Notes: generated by a model from the sequence alone, not told the origin. 38,561 nt of DNA from Eubacterium sp. (GCA_017425345.1 JAFOML010000013.1:1-38561); one strand, 5' to 3'; shown: positions 24,105 through 32,522, numbered from the stretch's first letter. Translations and numbers: made by a program.

Positions 24105-24133
24105 ATTATACTCGCTGCGATCCAAAAAGTCAC
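24105..24133 (-). promoter_or_regulatory. plsC-trxA promoter
   Basis: On the minus strand GTGACT (24128-24133) and a perfect TATAAT (24105-24110) are separated by 17 bases. The -10 lies about 30 bases before the plsC ATG. Confidence 0.65.
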
Positions 24134-24174
24134 GGAAATACGAACAGGCAGTACACTGTACAGAAATAAGTTCA

Positions 24175-24203
24175 TTGCGTGCGCAACCCGAACTTGCTAT
24201 AAT
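24175..24203 (+). promoter_or_regulatory. PAP2 gene promoter placed for a leaderless mRNA
   Basis: TTGCGT (24175-24180), a 17-base spacer, and TATAAT (24198-24203) preceded by TG (24195-24196). Counting the usual 6-7 bases from the -10 puts the start of transcription at about 24210, the A of the probable start codon. Confidence 0.6.
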
Positions 24204-24209
24204 ATGTGC

Positions 24210-24887
24210 ATGGATAAGAAGCAGAATGAAAATTTAAATGAAACACAGGAAAAAGACCGTTATCGCCTTAGGATCTGGAGCGCAGCCGCACTTCTGATCC
24301 TCTTCCTGTACATCGCCGGAACAGTCGCGGTGGGAAGGACCGGAACGCTCGATGCCATAGGGTTCAACGTTGCGTTCGGCCTCAGGGGACCAGCCTCGGA
24401 ATGGCTTCTGACGAAGATCACGTTCTGCGGAGGCCCGGTGGCAATCCTCTCCTGCCTCGTTGTACTGCTGATCCTGCCGTGGACGCGGAAGACGATCGCG
24501 ACTCGCGCAGCGATTACCGGGATCATCGGGTTCGTGGGGTACAGGGTGCTGAAGACTTTGTTCGCAAGGCCAAGACCGGATGCGCTCTTCTGGCTCGTCA
24601 CCGAGCACGGCTACAGCTTCCCCAGCGGACACTCCATGAACGGCATGATCTGCTACGGGATCGTCGCGTTCCTGGCATGCCGTGAGCTGACGCGGGCCGG
24701 ACACGAGCGATGGGCAGCGGTCGTCGTCGGCATCTTAACACCGCTGATCGGCCTGATCGGGCTCAGCAGGGTCTTTGTCGGCGTGCACTACTTCACGGAC
24801 GTGCTGGCAGGCTTCGCGCTGGGCGGCGCGTATCTCCTTGCGGCGACGGTGGTCTGGGACCGCCTGATCTTTGACCGGCAGAAATAG
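24210..24887 (+). CDS. PAP2-family membrane phosphatase
   Basis: 225 residues. A charged N-terminus (1-20) and about six transmembrane helices hold the three acid-phosphatase motifs: KTLFARPRP (115-123), PSGH (138-141) and [12 protein letters not shown] (186-197). Relatives dephosphorylate phosphatidylglycerophosphate, phosphatidic acid or undecaprenyl pyrophosphate. The neighbouring plsC makes phosphatidic acid, which fits a lipid role, but the substrate is not fixed. Two starts are possible (24204, 24210). Both lie at or within seven bases of the -10 hexamer, with no room for a Shine-Dalgarno, and the first membrane helix begins at residue 22, so a much later start is excluded. The message is therefore probably leaderless. 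Confidence 0.88.
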   Translation: MDKKQNENLNETQEKDRYRLRIWSAAALLILFLYIAGTVAVGRTGTLDAIGFNVAFGLRGPASEWLLTKITFCGGPVAILSCLVVLLILPWTRKTIATRAAITGIIGFVGYRVLKTLFARPRPDALFWLVTEHGYSFPSGHSMNGMICYGIVAFLACRELTRAGHERWAAVVVGILTPLIGLIGLSRVFVGVHYFTDVLAGFALGGAYLLAATVVWDRLIFDRQK

Positions 24888-24915
24888 GATAAACTTCGGA
24901 GAGGAGGAAACCGAT

Positions 24916-25080
24916 ATGGATATCTATGTTTGCGGAGCATGCGGCTGGGAATATGACCCGGCGAAGGGGGATCCGGAAAACGGGATCCCGGCAGGAACAC
25001 CGTTCGAGGATCTGCCGGACACCTATGAGTGTCCGATCTGCATGATGCGGAAGGCTGTCTTCGAGAAGAAAAAAGACTGA
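24916..25080 (+). CDS. Rubredoxin
   Basis: 54 residues. A single Fe(Cys)4 site is formed by [12 protein letters not shown] (first C-x2-C) and ECPICMMRK (second C-x2-C). [20 protein letters not shown] is the standard middle. The second cysteine hairpin normally continues with Gly (CPxCG); here it is CPICM, a small deviation near the iron. It serves as a small electron carrier in anaerobes, often to oxygen- or peroxide-reducing enzymes. GAGGAGGAAA provides a strong ribosome binding site. It is 28 bases after the PAP2 gene on the same strand, so probably co-transcribed. Confidence 0.95.
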   Translation: MDIYVCGACGWEYDPAKGDPENGIPAGTPFEDLPDTYECPICMMRKAVFEKKKD

Positions 25081-25088
25081 GTATGAAG

Positions 25089-25120
25089 AAACGGGGACCG
25101 ATGAGGGTCCCCGTTTTCGT
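25089..25120. terminator. Bidirectional terminator between rubredoxin and the activase gene
   Basis: AAACGGGGACC (25089-25099) pairs with GGTCCCCGTTT (25106-25116), with T-rich ends in both directions. It lies between convergent genes. Confidence 0.85.
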
Positions 25121-25126
25121 ATGCGG

Positions 25127-28100
25127 TCAGTTCTGCGCGGCGCGTTCGCCGACGATCAGCATCTGAAGCCGGTTTTCGATGTTGGCGAAGCTGACGTCCG
25201 GGTCGTAATCCAGGGGCAAAATCTGTGCGTTCGGATACAACTCCTTCAGCCTGCGCGCGATACCGCGCCCGACGACGTGGTTGGGCAGGCAGCCGAACGG
25301 CTGAAGGATGACGAAGTTCCGGCATCCGTGCGCCGCGTGATGCAGGATCTCGCCCGGGATGAGCACGCCTTCTCCGGCGTCGAAGGTGTGATGAATGATC
25401 GGATCAGAAGCCTTGACCAGATCGTCCATGCGCGTGGCCGGCGCGTAAAGCGGATTTTTGCAGGCGATGGAATCCGTGAAAGAATGCGCGAGATCGAACG
25501 CCTTGTTGGCCGTCCGGAGCCATGCGCGCTCTTTCAGCGGCTTTTTCACGTGATATTCCCGGACCTGCGCATCCTGGTAGAAGTAGGTCTTCCGGATGAC
25601 GTCGGTCATGCGCGCTTCGATGATCTCGAAACCGTTCTGTTCCAGGTAGTCTTCGATATCGTGGTTCGCGCCCGGATGGAAGTTCAGCAGATACTCGCCG
25701 ACGATCAGCACCGTCGGACGCGGGTTGGACCGGTCGTAGGCTACACCGTTCATCAGGTCGATGGCCTTTCGGAGCCCGCGGCGCATCGCGCGGGGCGTTC
25801 CCTTTTCCAGCCCTTCTACGACAGCGTCGAGCCCTTTCTCAAAGGCGGCATTCGCCGCGCCCTCTTCCAGTTCATACGGTCGGATCTTCCGGAGAAGCTC
25901 TTCCAGCGCGTCGATCATCGGCAGTCCGAAGGCGATGCGGAGTGCGCTCGCGAGATTCATCTTAAAGCCGGGATGCATGTTGTGGTAGTCGACATCGTCG
26001 TTCGTCAGGATCGGTACCTGCGAAAAGCCGGCATCGTCCAGCGCTTTGCGCAGAAGCGCGCTGTAGTGTGTCAGCCTGCAGTCGCCGATGTATTTTCCCA
26101 TGCCGATCGCGGTTTTTTCCGGATCATATTTGCCGGTCCGCAGGGCGGCCAGCGCTTCGCCGATCACGATTTGCGCCGGGAAACAGATGTCATTGTGGAC
26201 GTATTGCTTGCCGAGCCGGATCGCCTCTTCGCGGCCGAGCGCAAGAGGTTCCGCTTTGATGTGCTGGGACCGGAGCGCCGCGCTCATAACGCGCGCAAAC
26301 GCGTGCGAAGTGTTCGGCACCAGCACCACGCGTTCCTCCGTATCTTGCTTGGTAAACTTGACCGGGTACGGGTCCTTCAGCTCCTGCGCGGCAGACGGCG
26401 CTGCGGTTTTGGATCTCCGCATGTGTACGGTCTCGATGAATGAACGGACGCGGATGCGGAGCGGACCCTGAATATCGCTTTCATCCATTTTCAGGATCAG
26501 CGGCGGTTTTTCAGAGATCTCTCCCATCATGCGCAGAATCTCGTCGGACAGATAGGCATCGTGCCCGCAGCCGAAACTGACGACCTGCACGTATTCCAGC
26601 TCTTCCCGCTGGGCGGCCAGGATCGCCGTAGAGAGCATCCGCGCATGGAAGTTGTTGACGATGTCCAGGCGGCTGTTATGCAGATCCACGTGCCGCGCGT
26701 CTTCGATCGAATCGGCGGTAAGGACCGGAATGCCAAGCTCCGTGAACATGGCGGGAAGGTCGTGGTTGACCAGCGGATCGTTCTGGTACGGGCGGGAGGC
26801 GAGGACGACGGCGAACGTTCCGCGCTCGCGAACGTCCTTCATGATGCGCTCCCCGGCTTCGAACATCTGCCGGTGGAACTCGTTCTCCGCGTGATCGCCG
26901 GCCTGCATCGCTTTTCTGGTCATCGCCGGATCGATCCCGAAGGTATCTTTCATGTACCGGGTCAGCTGACGGTCGCGGTCCGCCGGGGTATGCCAGTGGA
27001 ACAGCGGTGCGTCGTATGGGATCCCGAACCGCTCGTTCGGATTGTCCGAATTCCTTATGACGATCGGATAGCCTTTGACGACAGCGCACATGGATTCGCT
27101 GGTCGCCTCAGTGTTTTCCGATGATACCGTTGTGATCGTTGGAAGGAAGATGCGGTCGACACCCATGTCTGCCAGTTCGCGGATGTGTCCGTGCACGAGC
27201 TTGGCCGGGAAGCAGACAGTGTCGGAAGCAACGGCGGAAAGGCCGTTTTCATACATTTTTCTTGTGCTGAAGGGCGAAATCTTCACGTCATAACCCAGCG
27301 ACTGCCAGAACGTCTTCCAGAACGGCATGTCGTCCCAGAAGGCGAGCACGCGCGGAAGGCCGATGGTGATGCCGCGGTTTTCGGCGAGCTTAGGCGCCTG
27401 GTAATCCTGGAACAAAAGCTTTTGCCTCAGCGCAAACAGATTCGGGATCTTCGCCTTAGCGGCTGCCGCAGCAGCCAGCTTCTCTTTGACGGAAGTGTCC
27501 TTCGGATCGCCGAGGATCTCGCCGCGTTCGCAGCGGTTTCCGGTGACCCAGGAGTTCCCGTTGGAGAAGCGCAGGATGGTCCTCCTGCAGTGGTTCGTGC
27601 AGAACGGACAGATATCGCCGGATTCCTGTTCGTAATGGAAATCGTCGAGCGCGTCCAGTCCGATGAAGGACGGGGCGGTCTGTCCGGATTCCACGCGTTC
27701 CTTCGTGAGAAGGGCAGCGCCGATCGCGCCCATCAGGCCCGGGTACGGCGCGCGGGTGACCTTGCGCCCGAGGTACTGCTCCATAGCGCGCAGCACCGCG
27801 TCGTTGCGGAAGGTTCCGCCCTGAACGACGATGCGGTCGCCGAGGCTCGCCAGATTGGAGACACGGATGACCTTGGTGAAGAGGTTCTCTATGATCGAAC
27901 GGCAGAGTCCGGCGCAGATATCACCGGAATTCTTTCCGTTTCTCTGTTCGGTAATGATGCTGCTGTTCATGAAAACGGTGCAGCGGCTGCCCAGCGCAGC
28001 AGGATTCTCCGAGGAGAACGCCTCCTCTGCGATGTTCTGAACGGGGATGTTCAGCGATTTGGCGAAGTTCGCCAGAAACGATCCGCACCCGGAAGAGCAC

Positions 28101-29608
28101 GCCTCATTTACGACGATGTTGGTGATGATGCCGTTTTTCAGCCAGATTGCTTTCATGTCCTGGCCGCCGATATCCAGAATGAAGGTCGGATCACCGGCGT
28201 ATTCTTCAGCAGCGCGCGCGTGCGCGACCGTCTCCACCACGTGGCATTCGGTGCTCATCGCGCGGTGGAAGAGCAGTTCGCCGTAGCCGGTGCTGCCGCA
28301 GCCTTCGATCACAAGCTCAGCCCCTGCCTTGCGCCAGCGATCGCGCAGATCTTTCAGCGCGCGTGTGGCGACAGCGAGCGGATCTCCTTCGTTGTTGGAG
28401 TAAAAGGAATCCAGCAGGTTCTTGTTCTCATCGATGAGGACGAACTTGGTCGTCGTACTGCCGGAGTCGATTCCGAGATAGGCGCGGACGCAGTCGCCCG
28501 CTTTTGGTTCGTAAGGGCGCAGCTCGGGCAGCGCGTGACGGGTCAGAAATGCCTGGCGCTCTTCTTCATTTTCGAAAAACCTGCGGCCGTTCCACCCGGA
28601 AATGTTGATCGCGTCGCTGCTGCTGCCGCGTGTCCGGAGATGCTCCGTAAGAATGCCGATCCAGTGCTCCGGCGGATTCGTATTTGCACGTTCCACTGCC
28701 TCCGAAGATGAATCGTTAATAGGCGATTCGTATGTGTTTGCAGGCGTTTGAGCGTTCGAGGACTGGTCATCCCGGAATAGAACATCGAGCGAAAACGCTG
28801 CCCCCATCGCGATGATCAGCTCCGGTTTGGCGGGTCTTAAGGTTTCAGATTTTGTCAGATGAAGCCTCTCCGCAAACACCTCTACGAGGCGCGGATTAAA
28901 GGTCAGCGGACCGCCTTCAAAGACGACCGGTTTATGGATCTCCAGGCCCTGCGCAAGACCGCCGATCGTCTGCTTGGCGATGGCGTGGAAAGAGGACAGC
29001 GCGAGGTCAGTCCTCGCGACGCCCTGGTTCAGCAGCGGCTGAATGTCGGTTTTCGCATAGACGCCGCAGCGTCCGGAAATATCGTAGACGGTGGTGCCCT
29101 GCGCGGCGAGCGCGTTGAACTCCTCGATCGGGGTCTTCAGCACCTGTGCGATTTCGTCGATGAACGCGCCGGTTCCGCCTGCGCAGCTGCCGTTCATCCG
29201 CATGTCGGAGACAACCAGCTCGCCGGTGTTCGTGTCGCGGCGGAAGAAGATCATTTTCGCGTCCTGACCGCCCAGTTCGATTGCGGTACGGACGTTCGGG
29301 AATTCCTTCTTCAGGGCGATCGCGTTGGCGACGACTTCCTGTACGAAAGGTACGCCGAGCGCATCCGCGATCGGCTTGGCTCCCGACCCGGTCATGGCGA
29401 TTCGAAGCCGGCAGCCCGGCAGCGCCTCCGCGGCCATTTGGAGCGCGCGAATTACGCTGGCTTCCTGCGAAGCATGATGCCTCGCGTAGTCAGAAAACAG
29501 AAGATTATTCTCTTGATCCAGGATCACGATCTTCGTAGTCGTTGACCCCACATCGATGCCGGCGGTATAGACAGCGCCGGCCATTTTCTCATTGTTATTC
29601 ATCTTCAT
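25127..29608 (-). CDS. Giant fused 2-hydroxyacyl-CoA dehydratase activase-type protein (BcrAD/BadFG x2 + DUF2229 + HgdB-like)
   Basis: 1493 residues. Two ASKHA-fold activator domains: about 14-276 (GIDVGSTTTK, cluster-type Cys in NGSCAGGTGAF and SGRCGVYAKTD) and about 377-636 (GIDSGSTTTK, NEACSSGCGSF, GSRCTVFMNSS). Then a four-Cys motif (C667, C670, C674, C693), a DUF2229 domain from about 745 (GITIGLPRVLAFWDD), and an HgdB/FldB-like region with FGCGHDAYLSDE and HPGANHDIEDYLEQNGFE. Activators use ATP and a [4Fe-4S] cluster to inject an electron into 2-hydroxyacyl-CoA dehydratases. Large fusions of this kind occur in clostridia, with no settled substrate. No dehydratase or CoA-transferase genes are adjacent. 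Its start overlaps the end of the glycerate kinase gene by 14 bases (a second ATG at 29602 is possible). Confidence 0.9.
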   Translation of the reverse strand: MKMNNNEKMAGAVYTAGIDVGSTTTKIVILDQENNLLFSDYARHHASQEASVIRALQMAAEALPGCRLRIAMTGSGAKPIADALGVPFVQEVVANAIALKKEFPNVRTAIELGGQDAKMIFFRRDTNTGELVVSDMRMNGSCAGGTGAFIDEIAQVLKTPIEEFNALAAQGTTVYDISGRCGVYAKTDIQPLLNQGVARTDLALSSFHAIAKQTIGGLAQGLEIHKPVVFEGGPLTFNPRLVEVFAERLHLTKSETLRPAKPELIIAMGAAFSLDVLFRDDQSSNAQTPANTYESPINDSSSEAVERANTNPPEHWIGILTEHLRTRGSSSDAINISGWNGRRFFENEEERQAFLTRHALPELRPYEPKAGDCVRAYLGIDSGSTTTKFVLIDENKNLLDSFYSNNEGDPLAVATRALKDLRDRWRKAGAELVIEGCGSTGYGELLFHRAMSTECHVVETVAHARAAEEYAGDPTFILDIGGQDMKAIWLKNGIITNIVVNEACSSGCGSFLANFAKSLNIPVQNIAEEAFSSENPAALGSRCTVFMNSSIITEQRNGKNSGDICAGLCRSIIENLFTKVIRVSNLASLGDRIVVQGGTFRNDAVLRAMEQYLGRKVTRAPYPGLMGAIGAALLTKERVESGQTAPSFIGLDALDDFHYEQESGDICPFCTNHCRRTILRFSNGNSWVTGNRCERGEILGDPKDTSVKEKLAAAAAAKAKIPNLFALRQKLLFQDYQAPKLAENRGITIGLPRVLAFWDDMPFWKTFWQSLGYDVKISPFSTRKMYENGLSAVASDTVCFPAKLVHGHIRELADMGVDRIFLPTITTVSSENTEATSESMCAVVKGYPIVIRNSDNPNERFGIPYDAPLFHWHTPADRDRQLTRYMKDTFGIDPAMTRKAMQAGDHAENEFHRQMFEAGERIMKDVRERGTFAVVLASRPYQNDPLVNHDLPAMFTELGIPVLTADSIEDARHVDLHNSRLDIVNNFHARMLSTAILAAQREELEYVQVVSFGCGHDAYLSDEILRMMGEISEKPPLILKMDESDIQGPLRIRVRSFIETVHMRRSKTAAPSAAQELKDPYPVKFTKQDTEERVVLVPNTSHAFARVMSAALRSQHIKAEPLALGREEAIRLGKQYVHNDICFPAQIVIGEALAALRTGKYDPEKTAIGMGKYIGDCRLTHYSALLRKALDDAGFSQVPILTNDDVDYHNMHPGFKMNLASALRIAFGLPMIDALEELLRKIRPYELEEGAANAAFEKGLDAVVEGLEKGTPRAMRRGLRKAIDLMNGVAYDRSNPRPTVLIVGEYLLNFHPGANHDIEDYLEQNGFEIIEARMTDVIRKTYFYQDAQVREYHVKKPLKERAWLRTANKAFDLAHSFTDSIACKNPLYAPATRMDDLVKASDPIIHHTFDAGEGVLIPGEILHHAAHGCRNFVILQPFGCLPNHVVGRGIARRLKELYPNAQILPLDYDPDVSFANIENRLQMLIVGERAAQN

Positions 29609-30830
29609 TATTGATCAGCAAGCATGAAAAATCATTTACATTTGTCCCGGTTGGCCCGGTGATAATGAGGCCTCCGATTGCCTTGAGCGCATGGTAGGCG
29701 TCATTGTTCTGCAGGATCTCTTCGGGGTCGAGGCCGGCGGCCTCAAGCGCGTTTGCGCTTCCTCCGTTCACAAAACCTCCAGCCGCATCCGTCGGCCCAT
29801 CTGTCCCGTCCGAACCGACGCTGAAGACCGCAGCGTTCATGCCGCGGATCCCAACAGACGCGGCAAGTGCGATTTCCTGATTGCGCCCACCGAGACCGGT
29901 GCCTGTGACGTGCACGATGGTCTCTCCGCCGGCGAGGAAGGCGAGCTTTTTGCCAGTGTCCCTGTGCTCCTCTGCGATGCGCGCGAGCCATTCGCCGGCC
30001 GCTCTTGCTTCGCAGTCGAGGGTGTCTGTGAGGATGGTCGTCTGATAGCCAAGCTCCCGGCAGGCAGCTTCTGCTGCCGCAACCAGTTCACGGACGCTTC
30101 CGGTAATGACCGTTTCTACGTTGCCGAGTTCTTTCGGCTTTTCCCTGCCGAGCGCGTCCTTTGCCTCCTGGCTGAGTGTGAGTCCGTACTTTTCTGCAAT
30201 TGCAAAGGCTTCCGCGCAGGTCGTGCTGTCCGGATAGGCAGGTCCGCTTGCGATCATGTCGAGCGGATCTCCGATGATATCGCTCAGGACGATGCTGAAG
30301 ACTTTCGCAGGACTGCAAATTTGCGCAAAGCTCCCGCCCTTCACCTGCGACAGTCTCTTCCGTATCGTGTTCATCTCGGTGATAGAAGCGCCGCTTTTCA
30401 GAAGCTGATTGGTAATGTCTTTCAGTTCTTCACCGGAAATCAAGGGCTTCTCGAACAGTGCGCTTCCTCCCCCGGAGAGCAGCAGGATCACAGTATCTTC
30501 TACTCCAAGTGGGCGTACCAGTTCGATCGCGCGCTCCGTCGCGCGAAAACTGTTCTCGTCCGGCACCGGATGGCCGGCTTCGAAGCATATAAAGTCTCCC
30601 ACTGGACCCATCACATGTCCGTACTTCGTGATAATGATCCCGCGGTCAATGCGGCTTCCCATGAGGTCATGTGCAGCCTTAGCCATCTGCCAGGCGGCCT
30701 TGCCGAAAGCCACTAAAACGACACGCCCTTGGAACTCTCGTCCTTCCAGCGCACGCTTCACAGCCTCATCCGGAAGAACGGCGCGGATCGCTTTCTCCGT
30801 TATATATTCAGCTGCATTCCGAAGATTCAT
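29595..30830 (-). CDS. Glycerate 2-kinase, MOFRL type (GckA/TtuD family)
   Basis: 411 residues from the ATG at 30830, which has GGAG nine bases upstream; an in-frame TTG at 30845 would add five residues. Family blocks: VVLVAFGKAAWQMAKAA (about 36-52), FEAGHPVPDENSF, ILLLSGGGSALFEKP and EMNTIRKRLSQVKGG. The C-terminal MOFRL region has GGRNQEIALAA and VFSVGSDGTDGPTDAAGG. These enzymes phosphorylate D-glycerate, usually to 2-phosphoglycerate, feeding glycolysis. Translation is coupled to the giant activase gene by a 14-base overlap. No glyoxylate or tartronate genes are next to it, so the source of glycerate is open. Confidence 0.93.
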   Translation of the reverse strand: MNLRNAAEYITEKAIRAVLPDEAVKRALEGREFQGRVVLVAFGKAAWQMAKAAHDLMGSRIDRGIIITKYGHVMGPVGDFICFEAGHPVPDENSFRATERAIELVRPLGVEDTVILLLSGGGSALFEKPLISGEELKDITNQLLKSGASITEMNTIRKRLSQVKGGSFAQICSPAKVFSIVLSDIIGDPLDMIASGPAYPDSTTCAEAFAIAEKYGLTLSQEAKDALGREKPKELGNVETVITGSVRELVAAAEAACRELGYQTTILTDTLDCEARAAGEWLARIAEEHRDTGKKLAFLAGGETIVHVTGTGLGGRNQEIALAASVGIRGMNAAVFSVGSDGTDGPTDAAGGFVNGGSANALEAAGLDPEEILQNNDAYHALKAIGGLIITGPTGTNVNDFSCLLINNEDE

Positions 30831-30861
30831 ATCATTGCACTCCAAATCTGATCACGCACAG

Positions 30862-30905
30862 AGTGACCCATCAAATATTGTAGTCACTAATAAACCGGAT
30901 GTCAA
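30862..30905 (-). promoter_or_regulatory. Glycerate kinase promoter with an inverted repeat across the -10
   Basis: On the minus strand a perfect TTGACA (30900-30905) is separated by 17 bases from TACAAT (30877-30882). AGTGAC (30862-30867) and GTCACT (30883-30888) form an inverted repeat that brackets the -10 and could be an operator. Confidence 0.7.
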
Positions 30906-30964
30906 TAATGGCGGTCTTTCACCAAATGGGAGGTGGAAATGCGGACGATAATACATGAGTTCCG

Positions 30965-31097
30965 GGAAGTCTTCTGAGGGGCCGTCTGAGTATAATCATC
31001 GCCCGTCGCTTGTCAAGGGCGTAGCAGGCGGCCTTCGGCCGCCCTTGACAACCGCACGTGCGATGATTGCTTCTGCTCGTATGCCCCTCAGGCTTCC
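30965..31097. repeat. Long nested imperfect palindrome, possible structured RNA or repetitive element
   Basis: Four nested perfect stems around one centre: GGAAG/CTTCC (30965-30969/31093-31097), CTGAGGGGC/GCCCCTCAG (30974-30982/31083-31091), AATCATCGC/GCGATGATT (30994-31002/31060-31068), and an 11-base TGTCAAGGGCG/CGCCCTTGACA (31011-31021/31040-31050). An alternative inner hairpin (31027-31033/31037-31043) competes with the last. Loops between stems are nearly symmetric (11x14 and 8x9 bases), giving one 133-base rod. I do not recognise a family: it lacks RNase P and tmRNA landmarks, and 6S RNA cannot be excluded on shape alone. The intergenic region from 30906 to 31266 holds this, the next hairpin, and nothing else I can call. 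Confidence 0.55.
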
Positions 31098-31099
31098 TT

Positions 31100-31118
31100 C
31101 TGCTGCGCAGCGCAGCAG
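31100..31118. other. Perfect hairpin CTGCTGCG-CAG-CGCAGCAG
   Basis: An eight-base-pair stem with a three-base loop, three bases after the nested palindrome and probably part of the same element. No T-run follows in either direction, so it is not an intrinsic terminator. Confidence 0.6.
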
Positions 31119-31266
31119 CTTCTTACTCTGCGGAAGTGCATAGTGATGCGGCATGTCCTGCTGTGATCCGTCCAGCTGTCCACGCGCGCCCTTCAGGCGG
31201 GGAATAACCACATTTTTCAGCCTTTTCCCTAACAAGCAATATTTTGCCTGTATTGGTAGAAAAAGG

Positions 31267-31295
31267 TTGAACGCGCTGTTTCACCACCGTATAAT
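31267..31295 (+). promoter_or_regulatory. Strong promoter of the nuclease-like gene
   Basis: TTGAAC (31267-31272), a 17-base spacer, and a perfect TATAAT (31290-31295). The leader would be short, about 17 bases to the GTG start. Confidence 0.75.
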
Positions 31296-31318
31296 ATGCG
31301 TGAAGGAAGGTGAGATTC

Positions 31319-32167
31319 GTGCCAAGAAAAACCAAACATGACCCTGTTATCCCTCACGAATATGAACGCCTCGTTATGCTCCAGCAGCAGCGCATCGCAG
31401 ACTGGGAGGCGGAACTGAAGGAGATGCCGGAGGGGTATCTCTTTATTGAATTCAGAACTCCATATGTATATTTTTTTCAGGTCGTGAACGATCGTAAAAC
31501 TAGTATTTCCTCCAATACTGTTCTCATATATGACCTTGCAAGGAAGCAATACCTTAAGATGAGAATTCTAGAGGGAGAACAAGCTTTAGCAAGAATGAAA
31601 AGACTAGGCAATAAAAAGCAGCCGTCTAAGAAGACACAACGCACCATTCGAAGCCTGATAGAACGATATAGTGATGCCAAGCTTGATATCCTTCGGATCA
31701 CATGTTCTAAAGAGCAATATCACTGGGCAATAAAGCCCTATGCTCAGAACACAACAGACTGGGACGGCCCAGTGTATGAGTCTTACTCGGGTCGGAAATT
31801 CCGATCGAAGTCTGAGCGTGATATTGCCAATGAACTGGAACTGCGAGGAATCCCATATCGTTACGAGCCGAAGCTTAGATTTAAAGTTGACTGGATGAAG
31901 GGACTGGAATATACAATAGAGGGAAAATATAAGATATACTGTCCTGATTTTGTTATCCTTACTGCTGCGGATACATTCATCATTTGGGAACACCTTGGAA
32001 GAGTGGATCTTCCAGAATATCGCGAACATAATATGGAGAAGATCTCCGTTTACAGACAGGGAGGATTCTGCACAGAAGACCAGCTGATTCTGACTTTTGA
32101 AAAAGACCTTGAAAATCTGGAGACGATAGGAAGACTAATCGAGCGAAGAATTATGCCCTATGTATAA
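31319..32167 (+). CDS. Orphan PD-(D/E)XK-type nuclease-like protein
   Basis: 282 residues; I recognise no named family. The C-terminal half has the layout of a restriction-endonuclease fold: KSERDIANELELRGIPYRYEPKL (about 164-186, helix Glu166 and Glu183), then YCPDFVIL (Pro209-Asp210), then IIWEHLG (Glu224-x-H, with His225 where the K of ExK often sits) and a closing helix/strand. The N-terminal 130 residues are charged and partly helical. The base composition is visibly more A/T-rich than the neighbours, suggesting transfer. GTG at 31319 is chosen because GGAAGG lies eight bases before it; a GTG at 31310 is the alternative. It has its own promoter and stands alone between two structured noncoding stretches. 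Activity is inferred from motif order only. Confidence 0.7.
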   Translation: MPRKTKHDPVIPHEYERLVMLQQQRIADWEAELKEMPEGYLFIEFRTPYVYFFQVVNDRKTSISSNTVLIYDLARKQYLKMRILEGEQALARMKRLGNKKQPSKKTQRTIRSLIERYSDAKLDILRITCSKEQYHWAIKPYAQNTTDWDGPVYESYSGRKFRSKSERDIANELELRGIPYRYEPKLRFKVDWMKGLEYTIEGKYKIYCPDFVILTAADTFIIWEHLGRVDLPEYREHNMEKISVYRQGGFCTEDQLILTFEKDLENLETIGRLIERRIMPYV

Positions 32168-32194
32168 CACCAAGAAGAAACCTGTGGGCAAGAT

Positions 32195-32214
32195 GTGGGC
32201 AGTTTACTGTCCAC
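32195..32214. other. Hairpin after the nuclease-like gene
   Basis: GTGGGCAGT (32195-32203) pairs with ACTGTCCAC (32206-32214), with one G-U pair and a two-base loop. No U-tract follows. It may protect or end the nuclease transcript with help from Rho, but a role is not shown. Confidence 0.35.
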
Positions 32215-32345
32215 GGCTTGTCCACGAGTTTCCAATCTGTATAGCTCTTTGGAACGCTCTGCAGATGCCGCCGCTGGCTTGCGGGCCGTGACCTTAAGGC
32301 CCAGCAATGCCAGCTGTCGGGCGAGCAACTGCAGAAGGCGCTTCC

Positions 32346-32371
32346 CCGGACGTCCAGGTGAGGACGTCCGG
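32346..32371. other. Perfect 10-base-pair hairpin in the gene-free region
   Basis: CCGGACGTCC (32346-32355) and GGACGTCCGG (32362-32371) around the loop AGGTGA. It lies at the boundary between a GC-rich stretch (32260-32371) and an AT-rich stretch (32372-32660). No T-run is adjacent. Confidence 0.6.
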
Positions 32372-32379
32372 AAAAGAAG

Positions 32380-32453
32380 TCTCGCATAAAAAGAGCAAAA
32401 AACAGATATTCTGCGAAAAGAGACTATTAAATTTTGAACTATATCAGGAAAAA
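32380..32453 (+). repeat. Diverged inverted repeat, copy 1 (74 bases)
   Basis: Aligns without gaps to the reverse complement of 32599-32672; 49 of 74 positions are identical by hand count. Conservation is blockwise: TCGCA near the start, ATATTCTGCGA, TTTTGAACTA and CAGGAAAAA are identical, while the stretches between them have drifted but kept their length. Confidence 0.7.
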
Positions 32454-32487
32454 TGGAAACATAGTGCGACGATAGGTTTATCGATTG

Positions 32488-32522
32488 TCGCAGGATCAAG
32501 AAGAAACTGAGTAATCCTGCGA
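32488..32522. repeat. TCGCAGGAT inverted pair
   Basis: TCGCAGGAT (32488-32496) and its reverse complement ATCCTGCGA (32514-32522) are 17 bases apart. A third copy (ATCCTGCGA) is at 32662-32670 inside repeat copy 2. Just upstream, TGCGACGATA/TATCGATTGTCGCA (about 32465-32492) forms another bulged hairpin that shares bases with the first box. Confidence 0.6.

Noticed and set aside
30996..31235. A 79-codon minus-strand frame across the nested palindrome
   Set aside because: No ribosome binding site or family resemblance, and the stems explain the sequence better.
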